Shown: positions 12,086 through 22,000, counted from the stretch's first letter. The stretch is 64,000 nt of DNA from Sycon ciliatum (GCF_964019385.1 NC_088643.1:48102693-48166692), one strand, 5' to 3'. The notes: generated by a model from the letters alone, not told the origin. Program-made: numbers and translations.

Positions 12086-12286
12086 CTGTAGAACGGGTAA
12101 TTTTAGCGACGTAAAACCCTAGCGAATTTAGCGATCGACTCATTTTCGCTAAAAGTTTCAAGTCGCTAATCCGTTGAGACATAGTAGTGCACTGGTGATC
12201 CGTGAGTAAAATCGCTGCAAATCGCTAAAATAAAACGTCGCTAACCGGTTGACAATGGGAAAAAGCTAAAATTACCCGTTGTACAG
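12086..12286. mobile_element. MITE with TA target site (mariner-like)
   Basis: The left end CTGTAGAACGGGTAATTTTAG is mirrored at the right end as CTAAAATTACCCGTTGTACAG with one mismatch, and TA flanks both sides. The interior is made of repeated TCGCTAA/TTAGCGA words in both orientations. It is about 200 bp long and non-coding. TA target sites and short inverted repeats fit Tc1/mariner-type miniature elements. Confidence 0.75.
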
Positions 12287-12318
12287 TACTTCAGGTGTCT
12301 GTAAAATGCCGTGCCTAC

Positions 12319-12578
12319 TGTACCATTAGTGCTGATTCAGCTGTACCATTAAGTACTGGTTCAGCTGTACCATTAGTGCTGGTTCAGCTGTATCATTAAG
12401 TGCTGGTTCAGCTGTACCATTAAGTGCTGGTTCAGCTGTACCAGCAAGTGCTGGTTCAGCTGTACCATTAAGTGCTGGTTCAGTGCTGGTTCAGCTGTAC
12501 CATTAAGTGCTGGTTCAGCTGTACCATTAAGTGCTGGTTCAGCTGTACCATTAAGTGCTGATTCAGCTATACCATTTG
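12319..12578. repeat. 24-bp minisatellite
   Basis: About eleven imperfect tandem copies of a 24-bp unit containing CAGCTGTACCATTAAGTGCT. Some copies lose two bases (TTAGTG) or are truncated (12481-12490). Confidence 0.93.
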
Positions 12579-13415
12579 CATTGCATTGATAACCGCACTG
12601 CTTGGAATTACCCTATGGATACTTTACTTTCATGGTTGACATGCACACATGTCCCAGTGCACACGTCAGAATTGGCTTTAGTTCCTCTCTCCTTTGTTCC
12701 CTTTACACCACTATCCCATGGCTATACCCTTCTTGTGCTTTTGTTCATAGGGTTTTGACGTTAGCACAAGACATGTCTGTCCTTTTCGGTCGGTACAATG
12801 TTAGGCTATCGCACTCTCCGGGACACACCATGCCTAGTAGCTTTCTTGCATTGGCTATTATTATGTGCCATGAAGTGGAGACGATAAATAAAATAAATAA
12901 AAAGTTCGTTTGTGTCTGGACTGGGAACTTGAGTCTGAGTGATCTCGACAGGCCATTTGTGTTCACATACGTTTGCGAGGGAAGTATGTTTTGTTTACTG
13001 ACCTGATACGACTCGACACATCTCCGATGAAGCCTCAGCAACTTGTCCCAGGATGTTCTGCCACGCCTGGTAAATATCATTGGAAATCAAAAAAAATCAA
13101 AAGTGTTATCATAAGACAGTTAGATCATTCCTGCCACATCTAAATGTTTGTTCACATAAGCCAAAACAGTGCCGGGAAGCACCTGCGGTGGGCCAGCTCC
13201 CCGGTCAGCCCCGGTGCCGAAGAGAATCACAAGCATACACTCGAGTACTGCTGTGCAGTTGAGTGCCTATATTCCGCACCCCTTGGGGCACGAGGTTGTG
13301 TCCAGGGTGTTCGGGTGAGGAGTCTGTTCGGATACGGGAGCGGGCACACATCAATCTAAACCATGCACATTCCATCATGTGTGCAGGAATGGACTCGGAT
13401 GGAGAGCCAAGGATT

Positions 13416-13742
13416 AATTTATAGAAAAGAAAAATTGAACAAGGAACTACAAGTTACGCTATAATGTCCACTGACACCACCAGTTACTAAACAATCAGCT
13501 CATGCGATAACATTGCACAGCACTGACCGACGGTACTGATGTTCTACAACTAACTGGCTAACAGCTCTAGCACATCTTGGATGCGCACTCCAACAGCCTT
13601 CCAACTTGAAAGGTTCAGTCAGTACCGCCGGTCCCTGTCGTGCAATGCTATCGCATGAGCTGATTGTTTAGTAACTGGTGGTGTTAGTGGACATTATAGC
13701 ATAACTTGTAGTTCCTTGTTCCATTTTTCTTTTGTATAAATT
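13416..13742. mobile_element. MITE with long inverted arms, family A copy 1
   Basis: The arms of about 110 bp read AAGGAACTACAAGTTACGCT...GCGATAACATTGCA on the left, and their reverse complement lies at about 13650-13742. The outer ends are AATTTATA followed by A/G-rich sequence, mirrored exactly. The unpaired centre is short. A diverged second copy is at 32178-32507. Neither copy has coding capacity. Confidence 0.8.
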
Positions 13743-13884
13743 CCCTCATGTTTTCATCATTTCTCATACTCTTCAGCAGTACTACAGGAATTTGATGCAC
13801 TCCAGCTCCTCAAAATTACATCCTGGGGACAAAATCGGACACCAACCTGTTACAATAAATCCTGTGCACCATTTTCAATGTTGC

Positions 13885-14441
13885 TTTGGGCGGGTAAAAT
13901 CAATAAAAAACTCCTCTTCGTCCCTTCAATTCAATGCAAACAGCCAATTTGGATAATCGAGTGGTCGGATGGTGGACGTGCGGATAATCGGCATTCTTCT
14001 GTAGTACCAAATCTACTATGGAGTACTATAGCATTTCCACAAATGCTACGACAGGATTGCAAATTGGAGCTTGACTTCTATGTTTCTTCAGAAGTTCACG
14101 AGACAGTAAAGGTCTTTCGGTGATGGCCACCCTCTACTGCAGATCATGAAACTACACCATTTATTGCTATCTACAGTCCCTTTTATTATTATCATTATCA
14201 TTACAGTCATAAAACGTTGATTAGCTTTTGGCCATAAATGGGTCAAATATTTCACAATTTTGTTTGTAATCTCCCATAGAATGCTTTTCCAGTTATGTTT
14301 CCGAAGTCTATTTCTCCAAAAAGAAGGTGAAGAGTATAGGATTTTGGCCAAGCTTCAAGTTGCCTTAAATGCACTGAATTGGGAAGACCATGAAAATCCA
14401 GGCCGTTTCACTCCATTAGCAAAAGTAAATTGTGCGGTTTG
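13885..14441 (+). CDS. Two possible exons of an unidentified gene
   Basis: A frame ending near 14121 contains LLWSTIAFPQMLRQDCKLEL and DFYVSSEVHETVKVFR, with a possible donor at 14122 (CG|GTGATG). A second frame from about 14314 to 14441 reads LFLQKEGEEYRILAKLQVAL and ends with NPGRFTPLAKVNCAV before a stop. A GT-AG join is possible in frame, but it uses a mediocre acceptor. The composition is protein-like, but I recognise no domain. It lies just before a Penelope-like reverse transcriptase, so it could equally be an older host exon invaded by that element. Low confidence. Confidence 0.22.
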
Positions 14442-14454
14442 AACCCCAGTTCTT

Positions 14455-15776
14455 CGACGTTATATTTATGCACGATCTCGAACGGTCACTGCTGCGGTCT
14501 GCGCCCGGTGCTCCTGTATTGTTCAAAAGATACATCGATGACATCATCATGCTATGGGTATTAGGAGCGACGCTGCTGTTGTTTTATTCAACACTTCAAC
14601 GATGGTAGCCCAATGATCAAATTTGCCCACCAGTCCACCGAAGAAACATGCTCGATTGACTTCAGAGACACCACAATCCATGTGTCAACGACTGGAGCCA
14701 TTTCATACGAGCTCTTCCACAAACCATGTCATGGCGGCTTGGTGTCTGACTACAAATCCGCCGTTCCATACCAACAAAAGATCTCAATTGCCTCGTCCGA
14801 ATTCCTCCGAGCTGCTTGACTCTCATTGGATAATGCAACGTGCCTGATGAGTGAAAAGAAAGTCATCGACGTGCTGAAATTCAATAATTTCCCCCAATCA
14901 GTGATTGACAAAGCCTGGGGTCGAGCTGGACAACCGACAGGATCGAAAAAGGACTTTCGCACAACACTCAAGCTTCCATTCAAAACAGACCACATCCACA
15001 AGAAGGTACAATTATTATCTATGAACAAGAGGGTTAAGATGCACCATTATGTTTCCCCTTTTTTGCTACAAAAGGGTGAAGTTCACTATCTGTTAGCCAT
15101 TCTACATTATCAACCTTCACTGACGAGATCCTGATGATCGAAACAGCTGCTGTCTGAAGGAGCAGAGTACCAACTGAAGTGTCGTTTTGCTGATGGTGTG
15201 CTGTGGCAACGTGTTGAGGTCCGCTGGAGAGCGCAGCGGTGTGGTGTGGTGGTTGATAAGAATTATTATCTAATTAGCAAAAATCAGCTGAATACCCACT
15301 TGGGCCACATCATCTACAAGAATGCTCGGCTCGGCTCACGGGTTTGCAGGTCTGCCTTGGAGAAGCGCCTGTGCCGCAAGTTTGTTGATCCAGAGCAGCC
15401 AAGGAGAAGGGGTAGAGCGAAAGCAGCTTGCATGGCCTGTACAGCAGGTACAACAGGCTGCGCCCACCGGGACGTAATGTACCACCTGGAGTGCCGATGT
15501 GGTAATGACTATGTCGGAGAAACTGGATGAACCGTGGCGACAAGGTCAAAGGAAAACAATGATAGCGCATGCAACGAGGTCCGAGGAAAGGTGCTGGATG
15601 AGCATTACCGGATCTTTCACGCTGATGAGCCATTGTCATTGGGGGAGACCGGATTTGCCAATGTCTGTGTGCTTGGGACAAAGCCAGGCAGGGCAAGGAG
15701 AAGGATTTGGGAGGCCATCAAGATCTGGGACATGAAGCCTAACATGAACACCAGCACTGGCTGGGATCTCCTGTGA
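14455..15776 (+). pseudogene. Penelope-like retroelement, RT and GIY-YIG endonuclease, decayed
   Basis: The catalytic palm box of a reverse transcriptase is visible as FKRYIDDIIMLW (YIDD at 14531-14542), followed after a frame change near 14590 by HFNDGSPMIKFAHQ and the thumb-side segment ending in SSEFLRAA. A second frame change leads to 14826-15130, where KKDFRTTLKLPF marks the region after the RT. From about 15150 one frame continues through LGHIIYKNARLGSR, LCRKFVDPEQPRRRGR and a Cys-rich linker into the endonuclease motif YHLECRCGNDYVGETG (15480-15527). It ends with EAIKIWDMKPNMNTSTGW and a stop at 15774-15776. RT followed by GIY-YIG is diagnostic of Penelope-like elements, which copy RNA into a nicked chromosomal site. 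At 15528-15530 a TGA replaces the Arg codon usual after GETG, most simply a CpG transition. The N-terminal part is missing. Confidence 0.85.
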
Positions 15777-16007
15777 ATAACGGTTGTCTAGCTTGTTATT
15801 GGAGTGATAGCTATCCGTGTGAAACCTTAGCACCCACAAATTGTGCATATGACCACCCTAGTCTTTCACATTATGTGAGGACTGTCACCACTATTGTAAT
15901 CATGTGGCATGTGTCGTTTTTCGCTTAGAGTTTTTTCCCCGCTGTATTCCACGCCAACCTAGCCAGCTTATTGTTTTAAAGCCTGCCTTGCTTCCTTGCC
16001 CACTTCA

Positions 16008-16040
16008 CCCCAAAGATGGTCAGAGTGACCGAAATGTTGA
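16008..16040 (+). ncRNA. Degenerate hammerhead-like motif downstream of the Penelope relic
   Basis: GATG, a perfect GTCA-GAG-TGAC hairpin, then CGAAATG. The order resembles a hammerhead core with the first core bases mutated (AAAGATG instead of CTGATGA). It lies 230 bp after the Penelope-like coding relic on the same strand, where a terminal repeat would be expected. It is unlikely to self-cleave. Confidence 0.4.
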
Positions 16041-16494
16041 GAAAGAACCGTTCAACTGTGTCAAGTAGCAGTGCATCCGAGTGTTGGCCAGTGTTGCCAC
16101 AATACGAGTTGAAATACAGTTTGCAAATACTTGATGCGGAGACAATTTTAAAAATAGCAATAAAGAGAACAAATACGGCTGTCAAAGACACAAGAACGAA
16201 GTCATGAAATTTTTCCAAAATCGATTTTCACATCACATTCCTCAGTGGAATGTCGTGACTGAAGAATATCCATGCTGAACAATGGTTAAAGAATGATGAA
16301 GAAAGGCGAGACAATAGAAGTTAAGTGAGAACTGAGTGACAAGGGGGTGAAATACTAATAGTAACGCTAGAACTGTGCAGTGAGACAAACAATCATGCTG
16401 TGAACATATGAAAACAATCTTAACGGAACTACTTGTTTCTTCTGTTTACAAAGATCAGGCTTGTACAAACGGATACAAACAGCCTCAAGCACTT

Positions 16495-16995
16495 TCACCT
16501 GACTAGCATACCGTGTACGACACACAACAGAAAAACTAAATCATCATAAACCTGCAGACACTTAGGGCGAGACAACAAATGAAGAAACACAGCAGACATC
16601 TTACGATCACAATCCCCATCCAATTCTTCCTCTCCACCAACTGCAACCTCATCCTCCGTCTCATCTCCCAACTCATCTTCAGTATCATCTTCTGTGCCAT
16701 CCTCCTCATCAATGTCGATCACTCCCAGACTCGCTTCATGTTGTTTAGACTCTGTTAGTTGACTCCTCCTTTGATCTTGATGGTAAGTTGTTACTGTTGT
16801 TGTTGAATCTTGTATTCCCAGTGTCTTCGCCGGTGCTTGACATCCAGTGCTGTAATAATTCATTGAATAATTAACCGGCGTTGATCGTCTAGGTCTTTGA
16901 ATGTTGATTGTATTGTTTTCTTTGTTGTATTCCGTTCCGTTTGGCCTTCTTTCTCCTTGTCGATGTTCAGTGCTTGCCTCAAACATTTTCGCATG
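16495..16995 (-). CDS. Acidic hypothetical protein segment, left arm
   Basis: This is the minus-strand frame in the left arm of the inverted duplication, read from the TEHRQGERRPNGTEYNKEN region to MLVR and a TGA stop at 16495-16497. The middle is Thr/Gln-rich, then strongly acidic (DIDEEDGTEDDTEDELGDE), then a hydrophobic end (KMSAVFLHLL, LVFLLCVVHGMLVR). The stop overlaps a reasonable splice donor (TCAG|GTGAAAG), so this may be an internal exon rather than a C-terminus. The open frame extends further upstream to an ATG at 17088, but that part leaves the duplicated region. No domain is recognised. It is paired with the right-arm copy, which keeps the same frame. Confidence 0.4.
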   Translation of the reverse strand, partial: HAKMFEASTEHRQGERRPNGTEYNKENNTINIQRPRRSTPVNYSMNYYSTGCQAPAKTLGIQDSTTTVTTYHQDQRRSQLTESKQHEASLGVIDIDEEDGTEDDTEDELGDETEDEVAVGGEEELDGDCDRKMSAVFLHLLSRPKCLQVYDDLVFLLCVVHGMLVR

Positions 16996-17205
16996 TGCCA
17001 CCGACGCCACAGACTCAGCCCCAGCACTCCCGATGACGGATGCAGGTGGCAAGAGCGCACACCACAACAGCATCGAGCTCAAGGCCAAAGTGAACGCTGC
17101 GATGAGGTGATGCCCTCATCGCCGTTGCCTCCCCGGAACCGCCACCTGCATCCGTCATCGGCAGTGTTGGGACCGAGTCTGTGGCGTCGGTGGCTGGCAC
17201 ATGCG

Positions 17206-17694
17206 AATATGGATGAGGCAGGTACTGAACATCGACAAGGAGAAAGAAGGCCAAAGGGAACGGAATACAACAAAGAAAGCAACACAATCAACATTCAAAG
17301 ACCTAGACAATCAACGGCTAATTATTCAATGAATTATTACAGTACTGGATGTCAAGCACCGGCGAAGACACTGGGAATACAAGATTCAACAACAACAGTA
17401 ACAACTTACCATCAAGATCAAAGGAGGAGTCAAATAACAGAGTCTAAACATGAAGCGAGTCTGGGAGTGATCGACGTTGATGACGAGAATGGCACAGAAG
17501 ATGATACTGAAGATGAGTTGGGAGATGAGACGGAGGATGAGGTTGCAGTTGGTGGAGAGGAAGAATCGGATGGGGTTTGTGATCGTAAGATGTCTGCTGT
17601 GTTTCTTCATTTGTTGTCTCACCCTAAGTGTCTGCAGGTTTATGACGATTTAGTTTTTCTGTTGTGCGTCGTACACGGTATGCTAGTCAGGTGA
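17206..17694 (+). CDS. Acidic hypothetical protein segment, right arm
   Basis: This is the plus-strand counterpart of the left-arm frame, with about a dozen amino-acid differences and two in-frame single-codon indels over about 160 codons. The order of Gln/Thr-rich, acidic (DVDDENGTEDDTEDELGDE) and hydrophobic segments is the same, with the same possible donor after MLVR. A longer open frame starting at 16897 runs antisense through the left arm and is an artefact of the palindrome. I do not recognise the protein. Whether either arm belongs to an expressed gene is unknown. Confidence 0.4.
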   Translation, partial: NMDEAGTEHRQGERRPKGTEYNKESNTINIQRPRQSTANYSMNYYSTGCQAPAKTLGIQDSTTTVTTYHQDQRRSQITESKHEASLGVIDVDDENGTEDDTEDELGDETEDEVAVGGEEESDGVCDRKMSAVFLHLLSHPKCLQVYDDLVFLLCVVHGMLVR

Positions 17695-18004
17695 AAGTGC
17701 TCGAGGCTGTTTGTATCCGTTTGTAAAAAGCCTGATCTTTGTAAGCAGAAGAAACATGTAGTTGCGTTTTTATGATAGATTGTTTTCATGCATGTGTAGG
17801 TTGAACTACTAGGTTCACAGCAGGATTGTCTCATTGCACAGTTCCAGCGTTACTATTAGTGTCTCACCCCCTTTGCACTCAATTCTCACTTCACTTCTAT
17901 TGTCTCACCTTTCTTCATTCTATTTTAGACATTCCACTGATAAAGTGACATGAAAATCGATTTTAGAAAACATACGTGACTCCCATTCTCGGTCTTGTGT
18001 GGCG

Positions 18005-19047
18005 ATGACAGCAGAATTAATTCCCTTTATTGCTATTTTGAAATCCAGTTTCGTTGAATTAAAAGGAAGAGACTACATTCGGACAGCTCCAACAGAAGCA
18101 AAATTATTTGAGCAGTTCTGCAGAGCAGGATACCAGGCGATAGCCTTAAAGGGGAAGTATACCCTAAAATCAAATTTTCACCAGTTGTAGTCTTCGGGGT
18201 GCTGAGTCGAATGGTCTTGGTCCGAGGAAGCTGAGACGCTCCCTTCCTACTTGAATCCCAATCGAACTCGCGCACTTCCACCGAAACTGGGTGACTGCGC
18301 CCTACTAGATGGGGATTTGTATGCAAAATGTCACTAAAAGCGCCATTTCGTTCTTATAAAAGCACGGATGACCGCGATTGGCCCATATGTTGTAGTCTTT
18401 TGGACGCTGAGTCGACTGGTTTTGGTCCGAAAAGGCTGCGATGCAGTGTTCCTCCTTTATTCCCAATCGAACATGGTTGAACAAGCGGTCACGTGCTCCT
18501 GCGTACACCAGTCACCTGGTCACCGTGCCTGCAGGGTACAACTTACTAGCCTGTTTGACCTTTTTTGGGTGCAGTCCTGTCACTCGAGTTGAACCTTGGT
18601 GTGAAAGTTGTCGCCTGCTGACGCGGTGACCAGGTGATTTGGGCAACAAGGACCACGTGACTGCTTCTTCAACCATGTTCGATTGGGAATAAAGGAGGAA
18701 CGCTGCATCGCAGCCTTTTCGGACCAAAACCAGTCGACTCAGCGTCCAAAAGACTACAACATATGGGCCAATCGCGGTCATCCGTGCTTTTATAAGAACG
18801 AAATGGCGCTTTTAGTGAAATTTTGCATACAAATCCCCATCTAGTAGGGCGCAGTCACCCAGTTTCGGTGGAAGTGCGCGAGTTCGATTGGGATTCAAGT
18901 AGGAAGGGAGCGTCGCAGCTTCCTCGGACCAAGACCATTCGACTCAGCACCCCGAAGACTACAACTGGTGAAAATTTGATTTTAGGGTATACTTCCCCTT
19001 TAACAACAACAAAAAACGGAGATCACTGCCAAGTTATACTAAGATGA
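18005..19047 (+). pseudogene. Small reading frame split by a fold-back insertion
   Basis: An ATG at 18005 opens a frame with SSFVELKGRDYIRTAPTEAK and LFEQFCRAGYQAIA, which runs into a TTAA-flanked fold-back element at 18146. Past the element, at 19004, the same frame would resume with TTTKNGDHCQVILR and stop at 19045-19047. The uninterrupted frame would thus have been about 60 codons, possibly an exon of a longer gene. With the element present, translation enters it and stops soon after. No domain is recognised. It lies immediately after the right arm of the inverted duplication and about 65 bp before the 19113-19496 frame, all on the plus strand. Confidence 0.3.
18146..19003. mobile_element. 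Fold-back element with TTAA ends, copy 1
   Basis: Its 858 bp is almost entirely inverted repeat. The ends read TTAA-AGGGGAAGTATACCC and the mirror image ...ACTTCCCCT-TTAA, so TTAA is present at both borders, the target signature of piggyBac-type elements. The arms run about 400 bp each towards a centre near 18570, and include GTCGACTGGTTTTGGTCCG mirrored as CGGACCAAAACCAGTCGAC. There is no transposase. Frames such as those starting MTAIGPYVVVFW and MHTNPHLVGRSHP occur once per arm and are by-products of the repeat. Confidence 0.9.
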
Positions 19048-19112
19048 AGAACAAGAAAATGACGACATTCGCTGTTAGGTATTGGCACACTTCGAAGAAT
19101 TATGGAGTGTAG

Positions 19113-19496
19113 GCTAATCCTTTTTCCCTTTTTTATATTCTGCGGAAAGCACTCGACGAATGCAACACTCGTGATAGTCACATCGCTCGCTTACCTTCAA
19201 AATTCATAGGCCAGGGCTTGTGGAAAATGGCAGAGGATTTTCTAAGGCCGGTCGAGAAGAAGAGTGCGACTTACACGTATGTGTATGACACTGAGCTGCC
19301 AAAAGAACAAGACACAGATAATACACATGCATGGTCATTGCTGTTCAAACGCAACGAAGCGGACCAGGACTGCTTACCCGCTCTGCTCACGGGCATTGGA
19401 CATATCTACAACTATAAACAATATACTGAGTACGGGGCACTTCATCTTGTCGACCGTTTCGCCTTTCCTCTCTTCCAGCCGCAATGCTCGAACTAA
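19113..19496 (+). CDS. Hypothetical protein or exon, 127 codons
   Basis: A stop at 19110-19112 is followed by 127 open codons to TAA 19494-19496. The residue mix is that of a soluble globular protein: LRKALDECNTRDSHIARLPS, FIGQGLWKMAEDFLRPVEKK, YVYDTELPKEQDTDNTHAWS, then LLTGIGHIYNYKQYTEYGAL and a hydrophobic end FAFPLFQPQCSN. A pyrimidine-rich tract at 19120-19141, followed by CTGCGGAAAG, could be a splice acceptor around 19151. The first in-frame ATG is at 19224, so either that is the start or this is a terminal exon. I do not recognise a family. It lies between two fold-back elements and could belong to the same gene as the split frame at 18005. Confidence 0.38.
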   Translation, partial: ANPFSLFYILRKALDECNTRDSHIARLPSKFIGQGLWKMAEDFLRPVEKKSATYTYVYDTELPKEQDTDNTHAWSLLFKRNEADQDCLPALLTGIGHIYNYKQYTEYGALHLVDRFAFPLFQPQCSN

Positions 19497-19499
19497 CTT

Positions 19500-20283
19500 T
19501 CCGGATACATGCGATACTCTGGAGAAACTTACGGAAGAGAGACCCGGAAAGCCAACTTGCTTCTTGATTGAAAACTTCTTCTCTGAGCTGCTTTCTTCTC
19601 CACCTGCAAAAGATTCCAAAACTACTACTCGTAGACTACAATAGTCATGTGATACTACTACTACTGTAGTAGACTCTACATTCACTAATGTCCTAGCTCT
19701 ACGAAGCGGCTGGGTGCTGTAAGCTGTGGAGCTACTGTAGACCTGGTAGACCCTGGAAAGAAACGGAGCGAACTTGTGTCACGTCTTTGGCGCTAGACGA
19801 CCTCTAGCTCTGGCACTAGATCGCACCTGTTGGCTGTTGCTCGTGGAGGCTACATAATTGTAGACCCAGAAATGAGGCGAGTGAGGGCCAGAGTCAGACA
19901 GAGAGAGGCGTCACAAGTAGGCACCTTTCCAATATCCACCTTTCGATGTAACCTACTTCTGTAGATCTACTCGCTTTGCAAATTTGCATGAGAATATTCG
20001 AGATGGAGATATTCTGGATTTTGGGGTCGTCGGTAGCGGATGTTCAGTCTGGAATGCCGTTATGGACCTTATCCTGCTGTACTGTACACCTGGTACACTG
20101 CGGCAAGTAATAGTTGGAGGCGTTGTGCTATGTTCATTCCTCCATGTTTTATTTTTTAAATTTGTTTTCTTATCATTGTGAACTACTTGTGTCGCAGGCT
20201 CCCCGGCTCCGTGGATTGAGCACTGTCGCAAGTCAACGGCAACTCTGCTTTGTGGTGTCTACTCCTGCCAATGGTAGATTATA
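19500..20283. other. Unassigned sequence between fold-back elements
   Basis: No clear gene. A frame at 19984-20181 (MHENIRDGDILDFGVVG, then hydrophobic residues) is the only weakly protein-like stretch, and no splice sites support it. Confidence 0.4.
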
Positions 20284-21141
20284 TTAAAGGGGAAGTTAAG
20301 GCAAAAATCAAAATTTCACCAGTTGTAGTCTTTGGGGTGCTGAGTCGAATGGTCTTGGTCCGAGAAAGCTGAGACGCTCCCTTCCTACTTGAATCCCAAT
20401 CGAACTCGCGCACTTCCACCGAAACTGGGTGACTGCGCCCTACTAGATGGGGATTTGTATGCAAAATGTCACTAAAAGCGCCATTTCGTTCTTATAAAAG
20501 CACGGATGACCGCGATTGGCCCATATGTTGTAGTCTTTTGGTCGCTGAGTCGACTGGTTTTGGTCCGAAAAGGCTGCGATGCAGCGTTCGCCCCTAATTC
20601 CCAATCGAACATGGTTGAACAAGCGGTCACGTGCTCCTGCGTACACCAGTCACCTGGTCACCGTGCCTGCAGGGTACAACTTACAGCCTGTTTTGACCTT
20701 TTTTGGGTGCAGTCCTGTCACTCGAGTTGAACCTTGGTGTGAAAGTTGTCGCCTGCTGGCGTGGTGACCAGGTGATTTTGGCACCCAGGAGCACGTGACC
20801 GCTTCTTCAACCATGTTCGATTGGGAATAAAGGAGGAACGCTGCATCGCAGCCTTTTCGGACCAAAACCAGTCGACTCAGCGTCCAAAAGACTACAACAT
20901 ATGGGCCAATCGCGGTCATCCGTGCTTTTATAAGAACGAAATGGCGCTTTTAGTGACATTTTGCATACAAATCCCCATCTAGTAGGGCGCAGTCACCCAG
21001 TTTCGGTGGAAGTGCGCGAGTTCGATTGGGATTCAAGTAGGAAGGGAGCGTCTCAGCTTTCTCGGACCAAGACCATTCGACTCAGCACCCCGAAGACTAC
21101 AACTGGTGAAATTTTGATTTTTGCCTTAACTTCCCCTTTAA
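20284..21141. mobile_element. Fold-back element with TTAA ends, copy 2
   Basis: Also 858 bp, with the same architecture as the copy at 18146: TTAA-AGGGGAAGTTAAGG at the left and CCTTAACTTCCCCT-TTAA at the right. The subterminal bases differ from copy 1 (TTAAGGCAAAAATC against TATACCCTAAAATC) but do so symmetrically at both ends. The identical length and high identity indicate recent activity of a family mobilised in trans. Confidence 0.9.
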
Positions 21142-21473
21142 CCGTCGCTATTGCCTTGCACGCAATAGACACGTGAAGACAGTTACCTACATGTAAGTAA
21201 TGGGATATGACTGGCTCTATTGCCGTGAAACTCGGAGAAACAAAGTTTCCCGACAGTGGGAACCTTTGTCGCAGTCTCCTCCTCTCCGTGTGTTGAGCAC
21301 TCTCCCAAACCCGAAATGATTGTTCACATCTTAGGTTTCTCAGATTTCTAGTATTAATGGTTTGAGGACTCCATACACATGTACAGCTCTCCATGAATGA
21401 TAAGCTGATGGTGAAGGTGAGGGGAGGCTAAACAATGCCCCCCCCCCCCCCCTCATTCTCATCATCATTTCTG

Positions 21474-21510
21474 AAGTGATGAAGACCAGTATGGGTGAAA
21501 CGTTAAAAAA
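21474..21510 (+). ncRNA. Degenerate hammerhead-like motif
   Basis: GTGATGA, then ACC-AGTAT-GGGT, then GAAACGTT (21495-21502). One conserved core base is changed (G for the first C), and stem II has unpaired extra bases. It resembles Penelope terminal-repeat debris; activity is unlikely. Confidence 0.35.
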
Positions 21511-21573
21511 ACATTCTTCAGTATCAAGTCTTGCTCCTTCTGATCGATCGGCTATTTTGTATCTACTGCTGAG

Positions 21574-21776
21574 TAGGCCTTAGCGGATAATGCCGGCAGA
21601 AAAATTGGCAGAATTCGGTACTTTTTCTGGTAAGTTTCATGCATGTTTGGTATGTGGATAAAGAAATGGAGCAGAATTCGAGGAATTGCCCGCCATAAGG
21701 TTTGTATGGTTCTGCCAATTTCACTGCTTTTCGAGCAGAATCTACCACCTTTTCGAGCATTATCCGCCAATGCCTA
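21574..21776. mobile_element. hAT-like MITE, 203 bp
   Basis: The inverted ends read TAGGCCTTAGCGGATAATGC on the left and the mirror of TAGGCATTGGCGGATAATGC on the right. The flanks CTGCTGAG and CTGCTGAA form an 8-bp duplication with one mismatch. The TIR core GCGGATAATGC is shared with the 1.45-kb element at 2028-3481, so both were probably moved by the same transposase. Confidence 0.85.
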
Positions 21777-21911
21777 CTGCTGAACGTGATTGATTCTGTA
21801 GCTGGACCTTTGCTAGTTTGTCATCGTTCCGAGCATCAAGTCCTTGCTTGATTTGAGTTACCTTTCTGTTTGTCTGCGTCTATTTTTCCTCTCTATCAGA
21901 CTGCGACCCAC

Positions 21912-22000
21912 GGGAACTCGTGGCCTGGCACGAGGGAATACAATCATGGATGCAGCGAGTTGGATTTTCGGGCTTTGATCACTACTTGGTGGTTTTTCCG
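21912..22000 (+). repeat. Dispersed repeat fragment shared with 41190-41260
   Basis: ATGGATGCAGCGAG followed by GATTTTCGGGCTTTGATCACT here corresponds to ATGGATGCAGTGAA followed by GATTTTCGGTCTTTGACCACT near 41209. It reads openly in one frame (WHEGIQSWMQRVGFSGFDHY), but the second copy lies inside a hAT element, so I treat it as repeat DNA. Confidence 0.4.

Larger units (their letters stand above)
16206..17970. repeat. 1.76-kb inverted duplication (palindrome)
   Basis: The left arm (about 16206-17051) and right arm (about 17144-17970) are reverse complements at high identity, separated by roughly 90 bp. The outer ends share AAAATCGATTTTCA. Both arms carry the same reading frame, described in the next two entries. 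Flanking non-coding parts of the arms show several indels not divisible by three, whereas the coding parts differ only by substitutions and two 3-bp indels. It could be a fold-back transposon or an inverted duplication of a host exon; no target duplication was recognised. Confidence 0.85.

Noticed and set aside
16897-17694. A single 265-codon protein on the plus strand
   Set aside because: Its first half is antisense to the left arm of the palindrome. Only the right-arm part is comparable with the left-arm protein, so the joined frame is an artefact of the inverted duplication.
18305-20919. Repeated frames starting MTAIGPYVVVFW and MHTNPHLVGRSHP
   Set aside because: They occur once per arm of the fold-back elements and follow the repeat rather than any coding pattern.
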